Source: Chelonoidis abingdonii (taxonomy: Eukaryota > Chordata > Testudines > Testudinidae). Taken from it: a stretch of DNA of 64,000 nt. The notes beneath the pieces are model-generated. The model saw only the letters and a program-made list of their open reading frames with translations. It ran no database searches and was not told where the DNA came from. The stretch lies in the NCBI RefSeq assembly GCF_003597395.2, contig NC_133771.1, positions 128,014,494 through 128,078,493 on the forward strand. The letters run 5' to 3'. Of this stretch, positions 23,136 through 33,930 are shown piece after piece. Every line of letters starts with the position of its first letter. The first letter of the stretch is position 1. The position numbers and the translations under genes were made by a program.

Positions 23136-23420
23136 TCGATATAGGTCTGTAGTTCCAAGGGTTCTCTTTCTTCCCTTTTTAAAATATGGGCACTATATTT
23201 GCCTTTTTCCAATCATTCGGGACCTCCCCCAATCACCATGAATTTTCAAAGATAATGGCTAATGGCTCTAAAATGACATCAGCCAACTCCCTCAGCACCC
23301 TTGGATGCATTAGATCTGGACCCATGGACTTGTGCATGCCCAGCTTTTCTATATAGTCCTTAATCTGTTCTTTCACTACTGAGGGCTGCCCACCTCCTCC
23401 CCATACTGCTCACCTCCTCC
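23136..23420 (-). mobile_element. CR1 LINE reverse transcriptase fragment
   Basis: On the minus strand the DNA encodes WKKANIVPIFKKGKKE (about 23210-23165), then a frame-shifted NYRPISLT (about 23155-23132). Both are RT blocks conserved in CR1. The 5' part at 23220-23420 continues upstream coding sequence with stops. It abuts the Harbinger MITE fragment. Confidence 0.7.
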
Positions 23421-24603
23421 CCACATCTATTTGAATGTATAAGCATTGAATTAAAAATTGATTTATTTAAATGCACAGATATTCAGATACGCTGGTTTTT
23501 ACACTCTGTAACTAAAGAGTATAAACATTTTTAATTTTTATGTATTTTATATAATTTCTGAAACGTCTTTTTTTCAAATTTTTGTAAAGCACACATTCTC
23601 CTTTAAGATATGTATATGTGACACTTTTAATCTTGAAACCAAGCTATTTATTGCATCTGAAATATATGCATATGAAAATATTTATGTGATCATAAAGTAA
23701 ATGTGTATGAAAATCACCTTTTAACATGCTTGGATAACTCAGAAATGACAAACAGTTGTTAAAATCTATCTTTAAAGAACTTCACCTTTTCGCAAATAAT
23801 AAGCATGAGGCACTTTAGGCCCAAGGGTAATTGTTCCACAGAATTATAAATTCTTGAAAGTAAGGACTCAGAATGAAAGTATTTTGTCAGTTATAACTAG
23901 TGTTGCATTCTTTATTATAGCACGTTTTCTAATTCCGATATTATAAGAGGAGTTGGTAGCAATCCTTGTATTTAGGTTGCCTGTAACTTTCTATTATAAA
24001 GAATTATTTTAACCTTTGCTTTGAGAAACTTTCAAACTTCTGTTTGGATCAGGCCTTGATATTTGGCAGAGGGAACAACATGAGTTTGCAGAAGTGCCTT
24101 TTCTTTATGTCATGAAAGTCTGGTTAGCTTTGGCTGAGATATAAAAATATTGAAAGTTGCTGTTTCGCTTCTCTTGCTTAAATTCAAGGGAAAGATTATG
24201 GCAGCACTGTTCTGAGAATACCTGAGAGCTTCCTGAACAGCTATAGCTGGGGGGTGGGAAAGGAGAAAAAGCCAGGTTAACCTATGCCTGGACCTGTTCC
24301 ATGGCTCTAGTGGCATATGGTGTCCCTCCCACCCCCCGTGATGGCACACATGGGGTAGGAACCAGGCTGGTCTCCTCCCCACGGTAAACACCACTTTTTA
24401 TTGGCAGACCTACCATCTTGTTCCAGAAACCTGTTTTTGCCCACCTATGTTTTCCACCCACCCTGTCTCCAAGGAATAGGAACTCACCCAACATGCAAGT
24501 TGCAGCAGGGAGGAGAGAGAGAGGGTGTGCATCATGCCAGGTTCCTCCCAGCTACCCCACCTAGCCCTAATGTCCCAGAACACCTGTGTGCTGTAAGTTA
24601 ATG
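23421..24603. other. Unassigned sequence
   Basis: AT-rich to 24230, then more GC-rich to 24600. No gene, terminal repeat or array recognised. Confidence 0.35.
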
Positions 24604-24775
24604 TATCAGAGGGGTAGCCATGTTAGTATGGATCTGTAAAAAGTGACAAAGAGTCCTGTGGCACCTTATAGACTAACAGACGTATTGGAGCATAAGCTTT
24701 TGTGGGTGAATACCCACTTCGTCAGACGCATGTAGTGGAAATTTCCAGAGGCAGGTATAAATTTGAAAATTTGAC
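24604..24775 (-). mobile_element. Penelope-like element 3' end, family B
   Basis: The plus strand shows the antisense of the PLE 3' terminus: GTAGCCATGTTAGTATGG, GTGGCACCTTATAGACTAAC, then CATAAGCTTTTGTGGGTG. The same terminus occurs at 43490-43612, 47638-48029 and 61818. No coding part is attached. Confidence 0.75.
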
Positions 24776-24831
24776 ACCATCAGCTCAGGATTAAGCAAAG
24801 ACTGTGAATGGCTAACCAGCTACAAAAGCAG

Positions 24832-24972
24832 TTCTTCTTCGAGTGCTTGCCCATATCCATTCCAGTTAGGTGTGTGCACGCCGCGTGCACGTTCGTCGGA
24901 AGATTTTTACCCTAGCAACACTCGGTGGGTTGGCAGGGCGCCCCCTGGAGTGGCGCTGCTATGGTGCCGGAT
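24832..24972 (+). repeat. Interspersed repeat fragment of unknown class
   Basis: A block starting TTCTTCGAGTGCTTGCCCAT and containing GGCGCCCCCTGGAGTGGCG and a GATATATACCCC end. I recall this block as frequent in turtle genomes. It joins a Harbinger piece directly. Confidence 0.5.
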
Positions 24973-25740
24973 ATATACCCCTTTCTTATGAGGAGGGGAA
25001 GAAGGTGGGTAAAATTGACGACATATTCCTGAACCACTTGGCGACAATGTTTTTGACCCTTCAGGCATGGGCGCTCAGCCAAGATGCAACTGCTTTTCGG
25101 GAGATGCAGGAACTGTGGGATAGCTCGAGTCCTCAGTCCGCCTCCCTCACTCCATGAGCGTCCATTGATTCTTTGGCTTTCCGTTACACTTGTCACACAG
25201 CACTGTGTTGAGTCTCTGCTGTGGCCTTTGGCTGTCATAGCCTGGAGATTTTTTCAATGCTTTGGCATTTCGTCTTCTGGAACAGAGCTCTGATAGAACA
25301 GATTTGTCTCCCCATACATGCAATCAGATCAGTATTCCCTTATGGTTCGTAGAGCTCTTTTGGATTGGATTGCATGGCCACCCTGCTGATCAGCACTCCA
25401 CAACTAGCAAACAGGAAATGAAATTCAAAATCTTCGCAGGCATTTCTGTCTACCTGCATGCATCCGAGTTCAGTTCAATTGCTTTCCAGAGCAGTCACAA
25501 TGATGCACTGTGGGATACCACCCGGAGGCCAATACCGTCGAATTGTGGCCACGCTAACCCTAATCCGACATGGCAATACCGATTTCAGCACTACTCCCCT
25601 CGTCAGGAAGGAGTACAGAAATTAATTTAAAGAGCCCTTTATATCGATATAAAGGGCTTCGTTGTGTGGACGTGTGCAGGGTTAAAACGGTTTAACGCTG
25701 CTAAATTCGGTATAAACGCATAGTGTAGACCAGACCCTAG
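24973..25740 (+). mobile_element. Harbinger derivative, right part
   Basis: The right end TAGTGTAGACCAGACCC at 25721-25737 is a Harbinger terminus. The interior includes GCACTGTGGGATACCACCC and TCAGCACTACTCCCCTCGTC, shared with the element at 6591-10355 (near 10150-10260). No transposase motif remains; 24973-25500 contains weak Myb-gene-like antisense sequence. The left terminus is missing. Confidence 0.7.
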
Positions 25741-26061
25741 TGTGGGCCTGGCAGGAACTCCCATAATTATAAAACTCTAAGCCATTCACTCCACTAGAGT
25801 ATAAATGTAAAAAAAATATATGGTGGTGCAACCTCGTGAAAAGATTTTATTACACTCATTTGAGCTGACCTTCATAATTCACTCATAAGTTCCTTAGGGC
25901 AAGGATTCTCCTTATGTTTGTGCCCTGTATTATATTGTCATGCTTAATAGATATTTAATAATAATTGTTTTGACACTCACAAATAATGCATTCATACGAA
26001 ATTCATGCCAATAAAACTCTTATACTACTCCACACCATAATGTTACCTTCTTTTTGTCTGA
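25741..26061. other. AT-rich sequence with a probable L2 tail
   Basis: The part 25885-25975 (GGGCAAGGATTCTCCTTATG to AATAATAATTG) resembles an L2 3' end in plus orientation. Nothing else was seen. Confidence 0.35.
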
Positions 26062-26329
26062 GTGTCCCTGTGAATACAGAAGGACAAGGTGGGTGAGGTA
26101 ATGTCTTTTTTTAACCAACATCTGTTGGTGAAAGAGAGAAACTTTCAAGCTACGCAGAGCTCTTCTTAAGCTCTAAGAAAGGTACTCTGAGCATCACAGC
26201 TAAATGCAAGGTGGAGCAGACTGTTTAGCATAAATAGTGAACAGATATTCTAGGATAGTATTCAAGCTGAAGTGGCCTGATAAGACCTTTGCAATCATAG
26301 GACAAAAATGAGGGGTTAGTGGGTTACAG

Positions 26330-27070
26330 ATTGTGGTAATAAGACATAAATCCAGTGTCATTATTAAGACTATGATTTTTAGTGTCTAACAAAGTTATGA
26401 ATTTAAGCTCCCACGCTTGTCTTTTGATGGTGGTGATGTGCAGGTTTCCTTGGAGGATGAAGACAGAGAAATCCTATATGGAGTGATCATTTTATGAAAC
26501 TTTTTCACCCTCGGGTGATATTGTGTTTTTGTCTTTTGTCGTTTTTCTGTACAAGTTCATTTGAGACCTTAATGATCGTCTGGTTTCACCCATATACTTA
26601 TTATTGGGGCATTGAGTGCACTGGATGATGTACACAACATATTTTCATAGACATGTGTTGGACCTATGGATCTAGAAAGGAAATTGCGGTGGCTGGGGTA
26701 TTGATCATCATAGCAGTGGAAATATGTCTGCAAGTTTTGAATCTGTTGTTCTGGGAAGGTCTGGTGCTGCTTTGAGGCAGAGGGTCCTGATCTGTGGGGA
26801 GCTTGTTTCTGGTGATGAGCTTGGCGAGTTTGGGGGTTTGTTTGAAGGCCAAAAGAGCGGGTTCAGGAAAGATATTTTTTTTTAGGATGTGGTTCCCATC
26901 TAGTATGGGTTTTAATTGTTTAATGATTCCCCAAATGGGTTCCATTGTAGGGTGGTAGGTGACAGCTAGGGATGTGCGGTCAGAGGTTTTTTTCTTCTGC
27001 GTTGAGACAGGTTCTCTCAGGGTATTTGGGTGGCACTTTCCATGCAGCGATCTACTTTGCTGGTGGAGTG
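26330..27070 (-). pseudogene. PLE connector and GIY-YIG endonuclease remnant
   Basis: The frame 27116-26664 gives KKTSDRTSLAVTYHPTMEPI, LKPILDGNHILKKNIFPEP and LLAFKQTPKLAKLITRNKLP, the connector region of Neptune-type PLEs. A frame change near 26650 leads to VVYIIQCTQCPNNKYMGET and RRSLRSQMNLYRKTTKDKN (about 26610-26505). This is a GIY-YIG-like module in which the YII and YMG of the family signature are visible. The C-terminus WELKFITLLDTKN and DTGFMSYYHNL ends at a TAA near 26328. One or two frameshifts separate these parts. Confidence 0.8.
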
Positions 27071-27087
27071 TCCTTGTTTGGTGAATG

Positions 27088-27295
27088 CAGTGTAGTTGTA
27101 GCCTTGTTAGTCCCAAGATATTAGAGAGACGATGTGGGTGAGGTAATATCTTTTATTGGACTAATTTTTACTGGTGAGAGAGACAAGCTTTCGAGCCAGA
27201 TAACCTGAAGAAGAGCTCTGTGTGACTTGAAAGCTTGTCTCTCTCACCAGTAGAAATTAGTCCAATAAAAGTATTACCTCACCCACTTTGTCTGT
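27088..27295. repeat. Inverted pair of PLE 3' termini, family A
   Basis: The left arm (GTAATATCTTTTATTGGACT onward, 27143-27195) pairs with the right arm ending CCAATAAAAGTATTACCTC (to about 27283). Both are the extreme 3' end of family A PLE, left copy antisense and right copy sense, meeting near 27200. The pair lies inside another PLE. Confidence 0.75.
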
Positions 27296-27560
27296 TAGAG
27301 AGTTTGAGAGATGGGTGGTGGTTGAAGTTGTGAAAATCTCTGAGGGAATTTAGATCATCTGTCCAGAGATTAAAAATGTCACTGATGTTTCTTTGGTGTC
27401 ATGGTGCCTTTGTCCAGACATTCTTCCTCACTATGGTCCATAAAGAGACTAGCATATTGGGGAGCCATCCTAGTACCAGTGGCTGTTCCTGTGATTTGGA
27501 CAAAATGTTTGTTGTTGAACATAAAATTGTTATGAGTGACATATAATTGTTATGCACATA

Positions 27561-28087
27561 TATAACTATCACTCTTACTAATTAAGACATTTTCCCCTTG
27601 TTGATGGTGTTTACAGTACCTTTTCCATTTTTGTTTGTTAGACTCCAGTGATCAAATTCAGAGGAGAGATAAAAGGTTGTGCAAGTTACATGGCAATAAG
27701 CAGATCCTTACTTTATACTGTACCTCAGGCCCTGTTGTTGGTTGCTTTTTGTGTAACAGCCTTGCCTTTTGCTGATTCAACTTATTGACATCTAATGTAC
27801 GAAACCCTTACATTATGTTTGAATTTGGCCTCAAGAGGAAACCCCTTCTTAGGTATCTTTAATGAAGCAATTACATACCTGCATATGTTTTCTGAAAGTA
27901 TACATTTAAATGATTTATCACTTATCCAGCTTCCTCTCTATAGAACTGAGTTCTCTAACTTTCTAATTTCTAGTATCCTTTTAATGGGCTATTGCTATAA
28001 GAATATTTTTAATTCCTCTTGAAAGAAATTTACCAGACCATTACAGCATCAAGGGAAGATTAAATATGGAAACGGGGGTAATGCAAA
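27561..28087. other. Unassigned AT-rich sequence
   Basis: No gene or known repeat seen. Confidence 0.35.
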
Positions 28088-28210
28088 TAGGGTGACCAGA
28101 TAGCAAGTGTAAAAAATCGGGACGGGGGTGGGGGGTAACAGGCGCCTATATAAGAAAAAGCCCCCAAAATTGGGACTATCCCTACACAATAGGGACATCT
28201 GGTCACCCTA
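28088..28210. mobile_element. Short hAT MITE, TAGGGTGACCAGA family, copy 2
   Basis: The ends TAGGGTGACCAGA and CTGGTCACCCTA are inverted repeats. The flanks AATGCAAA (28080-28087) and AATGCAAG (28211-28218) form the 8-bp duplication with one mismatch. Same family as 19809-19933; here the interior carries a GGGGGTGGGGGG run. Confidence 0.9.
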
Positions 28211-28218
28211 AATGCAAG

Positions 28219-28634
28219 ATGCCTCCTGCTGGTTTCAGTGGATTAAAATTAAAAGGCTGTAGGTTTTCCCACCAGATCTACATGACATAGGAGTCCCAAA
28301 AGAGGTGTGAGATCTAGAGCTTTCGTACAGGGCTCTGCACATACCTGCTACTTTACTGTTTATTACACACACACACAAACTACTTTAAAATAATATTGTT
28401 TACAAAGTCTGGCACTCAAAAGTTAGGAAATGCCAGAATTAAGGTTGCCTGTATAATCTTTGTCACTCTTCTGTGTATACATTGTGACACAGTCTTTAAT
28501 TATATGATCACATTATTTTTTTCCACAGGAGCCCTGCTTCATTCAGTGCACAGAATACATAATGCTCAAGTAAATGAGCTTTAATATTTTGTTTTATCCT
28601 CATTGTTCAGTGTGGCCTTAGGGCTAACTTACTG
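28219..28634. other. Unassigned sequence
   Basis: A short CA-type run at 28368-28378 (ACACACACACA). Nothing else recognised. Confidence 0.35.
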
Positions 28635-29110
28635 TACACCAAGTGCTTTACAAATATTACTTAAATTATCTTCACAATCCCCCGGTAAAGCCAGGGGCTG
28701 ATATTACTATCATCTTACAGCAAATTAACTAACGCACAAGAAGATTAAGGTCAAAAGTATCCATTAATTTTGGGTGCCCATTTTGAGACACTTAGGATTT
28801 GATTTTTCACAGTACATAGCATTATATAGCACTTTATACATTCAAGCACAGTTATTGACTTCAGTTGCAGCTGTAAGCATTCAACACTTCAGCAAATCAG
28901 ACCCCAGGCAAGGGGTTAGGAATCCAGAAAATGAGAAACATACAATTAATGACCAGCTCTGAAAAGTTTTGTTTACCTAACCTCACATAGGAAATCTGGC
29001 AGAGGTAGGGATAGAATCCAGTTCTCCAAGGAAGCATTCAACTGCCTTAACTGAGATTGTCCTTTCTCTTTATGCAATCCCTAGTCTCATTCACTAATCA
29101 CCTTCCAGCT
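28635..29110 (+). repeat. MIR-like old SINE, split by another old repeat
   Basis: The part 28640-28772 (AAGTGCTTTACAAATATTAC, CATCTTACAGCAAATTAACT) and 28968-29110 (CTGGCAGAGGTAGGGATAGA) follow the order of amniote MIR-type SINEs. The middle, 28775-28965, begins GGGTGCCCATTTTGAGACAC and belongs to a different old repeat, so the MIR-like copy seems interrupted. All parts are strongly diverged. Confidence 0.5.
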
Positions 29111-29299
29111 TTTGCAACATCTGAAGCAGGGGTCCTACACACAACAGTCTCCTTTGCTATATAATCTGGATTAATTGCCAGGGAAGGTCCAGCCTGTGCT
29201 TTTAATGAGGCAAATGTCCTGTGGAAAAATATGTAATATGTAATTAAAGTGTGGGTCATGAGGCAGATGCACAAGAGGTCAAATTAAGGTTGCAGAGGC

Positions 29300-29388
29300 A
29301 AGGTTGAGCAGGCATCCTTAATTCTGACATTTCCCTGTGTTTATTTGCAACCTTAGTAATGTTCTTTTAACATAGGTTTGTTTGGGTT
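29300..29388 (+). repeat. Fragment related to the end of the purine-rich repeat
   Basis: CCTTAATTCTGACATTTCCC, TTTGCAACCTTAGTAATGTT and TTAACATAGGTTTG match 53478-53560 block by block (CCTTAATTCTGGCATTTTC, TTTGCAACCCTAATAATG, TTAATATAGGTTTT). It looks like the terminal part of that family. Confidence 0.55.
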
Positions 29389-29832
29389 TTTGGATGAAAT
29401 TTCTTAAGTTTTTAAAAAAGCAAACTGAAAAAACAAATTCTAGTATGTGGAATCATATTCATAGTCACATCGTTAATCAGCAGGGTTGGAACCTTTAGGT
29501 CCACCCACAGACCTCTGCTACTTGAGCTAATGGAGTTACTTATAGTAATAGTAGGTTGTCATCCTCTGTTTAGACTATGCTAGAGGAGGGTTGGATGCTT
29601 TGAAAATAGGTTTCACAGTTTTTTGCAAACAGCAGAGGAATACTGAAACTCCAGAATCTTGGATTCTATTCCAGGTTCTGGATGGGAGTGTGCTCTGTAG
29701 GCACAGACTCTTCTGTCCATTCCCCCAACTTGTCCCCTTCTGCCCTGTCCCATCCAAAATGTTCCTGTCCCAGTATTGTCACTTTCCCATTATTAGCTAT
29801 TATTATTATTATTATTATTATTACTATTTATT
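29389..29832. other. Unassigned sequence ending in a TTA microsatellite
   Basis: The track at 29797-29832 is (TAT)n/(TTA)n; the tail of the minus-strand L2 at 29833 probably seeded it. Nothing else seen. Confidence 0.45.
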
Positions 29833-30575
29833 ATTTGTATTATTACAGCACCTAGGAGCCCCAGTCATGCCCCAGGATCCCATTATGCTAAGCACTGTAT
29901 GAACATCGAAGAAAAAGACAGTCCCTGTTAAAAAGAACTTACAATTTAAGTATAATAAAAGAGACCACAGATGGATACCAGCAGACTGGTAGGGGAGTAT
30001 AATGAAACAGTATTGGTCAGCATGATAGGAAGTGGTCTCAGCAGACTAGCAACCTAACTGCTGTCAGGTTTTTTGGAGGTATTCTGTCAGAGGAGAGTTT
30101 TGCAAGGATTTGGAGGAGGACAGTGAGTTAGTTTTCTGGATGCTTATGAGGAGACCCTCCCAGGCATGAGGGGCAGCATCGGAAAAAGCATGTATGTGTT
30201 TGAAAATGTAACAAGTGGGTGATTGAGGCTGGCATCATGGGTCGATCAGATACTGAATGAGAGATGATAGGAAAGTAGGTATTGGTTTTGAAGGGCTTTG
30301 AAGGTGAAGACAAGTAGCTTATGTTTGATACAGTAGAGAAAAGGAAGCCCAGGAGGGGTGTGAAGAGAGAGGTGATATGGTCAAGTGACAGGCTAGGACA
30401 GCAATCCTTGAGGTAGCTTTCTGAATGGATATGAGCAGGCCAAGATTGCATTTGTTAAGGTCAAAGAAAAAGATGTTGCAGTAATTGAAGTGCCAGATGA
30501 TGAGAGTCTGAACGTGAGTTTTAGCTGTGTGTATGGATAGGAAAGGCCATATCTTAGAGATATTATACAGAAAGA
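29833..30575 (-). mobile_element. L2 LINE 3' part with the RT C-terminus
   Basis: On the minus strand VQTLIIWHFNYCNIFFFDLN (about 30515-30455) matches the LDYCN block of L2, and ATSRIAVLACHLTISPLFTP the HVTPLFAPLHWLP region. A frameshifted IKHKLLVFTFKAL lies at about 30332-30294. The 3' untranslated part runs to the tail at 29833 with GGGGCTCCTAGGTGCTG in reverse. The minus orientation explains the antisense TTA microsatellite. Confidence 0.72.
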
Positions 30576-30589
30576 ATCTGCACTTGCCC

Positions 30590-31665
30590 CAGTACCATTC
30601 TCATTACCTACATAGTCCCAGTTTCCACTCTTCAGACTTCTTGTCCAGTCTCCTTGCGCAGTCAGTCTCAGTGTCCCTTCTCCAGTTCCTTATTAGATCT
30701 TTTCCCACTGGCCCACCTCTGGTTCTCAGTCTCATTCTTCCTCCCTGGTCTCCTCATCCAAACTCAGTTTTCCTCTAACCCCTCTCTGGCTTCTTGTCCC
30801 ACTCTCTTTGACCAACAAATTCCCATGTCTTCTCCACCTCAGCTTCATCTCAGATACATCTCTGCTCCCCCTTGCCCCTGTTCTGTCCCCTGGTTCTTAG
30901 TCCTAGTCTCCTTGTCCAGTTAGTCCCAGTTTTCACCCCTTCCCCCAGTTCCTCATCCGATTTCTGTGTACCCTTCACAGCAAACTGTCTCCCTGTCTCG
31001 CTCACCCCCATTTTCCTCACTCAATCTCAGTTTCCTTGTCCAACCAGTCCCATTCTCCCTTTCAACTACCAATCACAGTTTTTCTCTCTAACTCTTCTAA
31101 TCACAGTCTCACCTACTCCTTTTCCTGCCCTCGGTCCAGCTTTTCCCCCCTCTGCAGCTGAATCAGACAACTTTCTTCTCAATGCTGCCTGTGTGCTAGT
31201 GGGAGGGGGACATGATGGTCATTGAGAGCACAGGAGAGACAGGCTCCTTACTCTCAGTTCAGGTGGCTGGCCCCAGCCTGACCTGGAATATCCATTAAAT
31301 CCTTCTGTGCCCCCATTGCCTTCAGCTGGAACATGATTAGTTGCTCTGTGGGGATGGGTATGCACAGTCCAGGAATACGGAGGAGTTTTGGGAGGCTGGA
31401 CCATGGTCAGTGTAGATGGAATCTACAGAGATTTTTACTAAGCTCTAGCAAGTATCTACGGAGAATGTGCAAATTGTGATTGTTTCAAATGCTTATAATT
31501 TGGCCAGATTTGGGTAGATAATCAAGGGGACAGCAAAAGGCACATCCCTAGTACAAAGGCCATTCGTCTGCCAAATTTCAATTCCCTGTTCCAAAGCCTG
31601 GGGCACTAGAATTGTTAAAAGAAAAAGAATTTTTTCTTGGGCAAATCAATATATTTTTCCCTATC
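30590..31665 (-). repeat. Pyrimidine-rich repeat, inverted relative of 52080-53470
   Basis: Read on the minus strand from 31665, TTGGAACAGGGAATTGAAAT is followed by ATTTGGCAGACGAATG, ACTGTGCATACCCATCC and CTGTCTCTCCTGTGCTCTCA. Each has a counterpart in the same order at 52080-52460. The part 30590-31130 is a degenerate array of CCAGT-CTCCTTGTCC-like units about 40-60 bases long. No protein is recognised; long open frames here only reflect the C/T composition. Class unknown. Confidence 0.65.
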
Positions 31666-33567
31666 CTCATTCTTGGAAATGCTGAACTGGTTTGGCTGAA
31701 AAAATATTCATCCTAAGATAGACAACTGTCTTGGAAAATTTCAGCCCAAATAGTTAAAGTTAGGCAAAGTTATAAGTAACTGACAATAGGGTCTTATTAT
31801 AAGAAGTGTTATGCAACCTTAATAATAGGCAATGCTACTAGTCCTGCCCATAATATTCATCAGGGAGAAATAATTGAATATTGCTATGGTGCAATATTTT
31901 TATTTTGAAAGTTTTGTTGTTAATTGTGGTAGGCGTAAAATTTATTTTGCACATATTTGTATTCCAGGTTGAATGAGGAAGCCATTTGCTGAATCTTAAA
32001 TCACTGAATTTAATTAAAAGTCTTTATGCTTCTGTATTTTTGAAATATCATTTTCTTAATTCAGATAGGCAGTTTGTATGGTAAAATAAAGTGTGTTCAT
32101 GGCAAAAATGTATTTGGAATGGGGACTTCAAAATAGTTATAAGAATATTTTTGCAACTCAAACCTTTCAATATGTTAGCTGTTTGCAAAATAAATGACAT
32201 GAATAAATTTTCTCTGAAAAGATTAATTCTACATGCAGACAGATGAAATGAAGAATAAGCAATTACGTTTTTCCCCAGAAAAAGTCCTAAGTTTTTTCAA
32301 GTGCAAACCTTGATTAATCTTTTATTTGTCATATTTTTACCCTCAAAGAGAAAAACATTTGATTTAAAATTACATAAGTTGATATTTGGAGGATGTATCA
32401 ACCTGTTTTTTCTAACTAAGCTCAATGGAATTTATTTTTTATTAGAAAAAAGTTTTTTATTGTTGTTTTTTGATCTACCATAATAAATTCAACAAATAAC
32501 TCTGAATAAATCGGATTCTGATTTCATTTTCTACATATATGAATAGGGTTAGGGAGGATTATTCATGTGATAATGAGAAAAATCACACTAGAACCCAGAT
32601 GTTGCATTGATTTCTACTGATTAGAATTGCCCCAATTTTTAAGCCTTTAAAACCAGCTGTCTTCTGAGAAAACAATAAACTGATGCATACAGAGTTAAAA
32701 AAAAAGTCCTTTCTGCAATATGTGCCCTTTCATTTTCTATATCTAAATCTTGGATGGAATTTTTTAAACTGGGATATTATCACCTAAGTCTCCAATATAA
32801 AACGATCTGATCCAGCTGCAAATATCTGCTGGCTTTTTGCTAATAACGGAAGAATGCAAGTCATGAAAAATTCTAGTTGCTGGCCCTACAATAAGTCTTC
32901 TGATTTACAGGCCTGTTCACAAGTGAATTACAGAGTTATGCAGAAGGAGTGAAGTTAATGTAAATTTGCTCTGCAGCTCCCCTGCATTTCTAGTTCCCAG
33001 GACACTTACTCTCACCTTAGTCATTGAGCCTGCAAAAGTTACTAGAGTACTTGAGCTGTAGTAGCAACCTTGTACAAGTGAGGATTGAAGGAAACAACTG
33101 GCTTCAAGCTGGCCACTGCTTGGCTCATAAATAATAAGTAAATATTATCTGGTAAAATCTCTGACTCTTGCATGCTGCCTAGTTGTGAGATTGTTATGGA
33201 AAAATGATCTCCCATCGTTGTCATTAGAACTCCTGATGAGGGTGTTCTCTACCCCACCAGTCTTGACTGCAGTTTTGAAGGAGATGGGGGGTTAATTTTT
33301 GGACTGCCTGCATTTCTTCACTGAGGACTACATTTCAGAGTGGTCAGTATGAAGAAATGGATAATTGAAATAGCAGGGGGTGGTGTCAGTTCTGGTACTT
33401 TTAATGTCTGCGAGTGCTGATTTTAGTGAACTAAAGTATAAATTTCTCTCTACATGAAATAAAGGATATTTCAGTTATTTTGTAAATGTAATTTTTTCTT
33501 ACTGATAATATTTTTTTTCAAATTGTGCTCATTTCAACAAGTCTTTGAATTTTCCTATATTGAGGTT
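31666..33567. other. AT-rich sequence without recognised features
   Basis: No repeat family, array or coding similarity recognised over about 1.9 kb, one of the cleaner candidates for single-copy DNA. Confidence 0.4.
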
Positions 33568-33683
33568 GTCATAGTACAATTCCCTACTCTGAACCTTAGT
33601 GTCCAAGAGATGGGGTACCAGCATGAATTCCTCTAAGCTTGATTACCAGCTTAGGACCTGTAGCGCTGCCACCAACCAGGAAT
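33568..33683 (+). repeat. LTR-like repeat, left end, cut by the gap
   Basis: The segment begins TGTCATAGTACAATTCCC and continues GATGGGGTACCAGCATGAAT and GCTGCCACCAACCAGGAAT. I recall this as the start of an LTR-like turtle repeat. It stops at the first run of Ns. Confidence 0.4.
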
Positions 33684-33783
33684 NNNNNNNNNNNNNNNNN
33701 NNNNNNNNNNNNNNNNNNNNNNNNNNNNNNNNNNNNNNNNNNNNNNNNNNNNNNNNNNNNNNNNNNNNNNNNNNNNNNNNNNN
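33684..33783. other. Assembly gap, 100 Ns
   Basis: Exactly 100 Ns, usually a placeholder for unknown length. The sequence changes from an LTR-like repeat to a CR1 3' end across it. Confidence 0.95.
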
Positions 33784-33930
33784 AATTTTGAGGATTTCAA
33801 TAACTCAGTCATGGGTTCGGGGTTGTTATAAATGTGTATGGGCAGGGTTTTGTGGCCTGCCTTGTGCAGGAGGTCAGACTAGATGATCATATTGGTCCCT
33901 TCTGACCTATGAGTCTATGAGTCTATGAGA
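33784..33930 (+). mobile_element. CR1 LINE 3' terminus
   Basis: GGAGGTCAGACTAGATGATC and TTGGTCCCTTCTGACC are the CR1 3' untranslated end. The terminal octamer TATGAGTC/CTATGAGT is repeated about three times at 33907-33929, a CR1 hallmark. The 5' side is lost in the gap. Confidence 0.85.

Larger units (their letters stand above)
26062..27560 (-). mobile_element. Penelope-like retroelement, family A, broken
   Basis: Read on the minus strand from 27560, the remnant begins with an RT block (FVQITGTATG, then GTRMAPQYASLFM at about 27500-27440), the palm motif of PLE reverse transcriptases, and WTDDLNSLRDFHNFNHHPS. After an inserted pair of PLE ends (27088-27295) come the connector and a GIY-YIG-type endonuclease, then the 3' untranslated end at about 26310-26062. 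PLEs copy themselves by target-primed reverse transcription using RT plus GIY-YIG endonuclease. Part of the RT is missing between the two coding blocks, and there are stops and frameshifts. Confidence 0.82.

Noticed and set aside
26062..27295. Bacterial-type CRISPR or phage-like inverted structure
   Set aside because: The inverted parts are eukaryotic Penelope-like element ends with RT and GIY-YIG coding remnants nearby.
29591..29902. Frame with a run of tyrosines
   Set aside because: The tyrosines are the TAT/TTA microsatellite at 29797-29832.
30527..31225. Open frames of 83-117 codons rich in Ser, Pro and Leu
   Set aside because: An effect of the C/T-rich degenerate array; the inverted relative at 52-53.5 kb does not keep the same protein.
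33599..33886. Open frame crossing the first gap
   Set aside because: It consists of LTR-like sequence, Ns and CR1 tail, so it is no gene.
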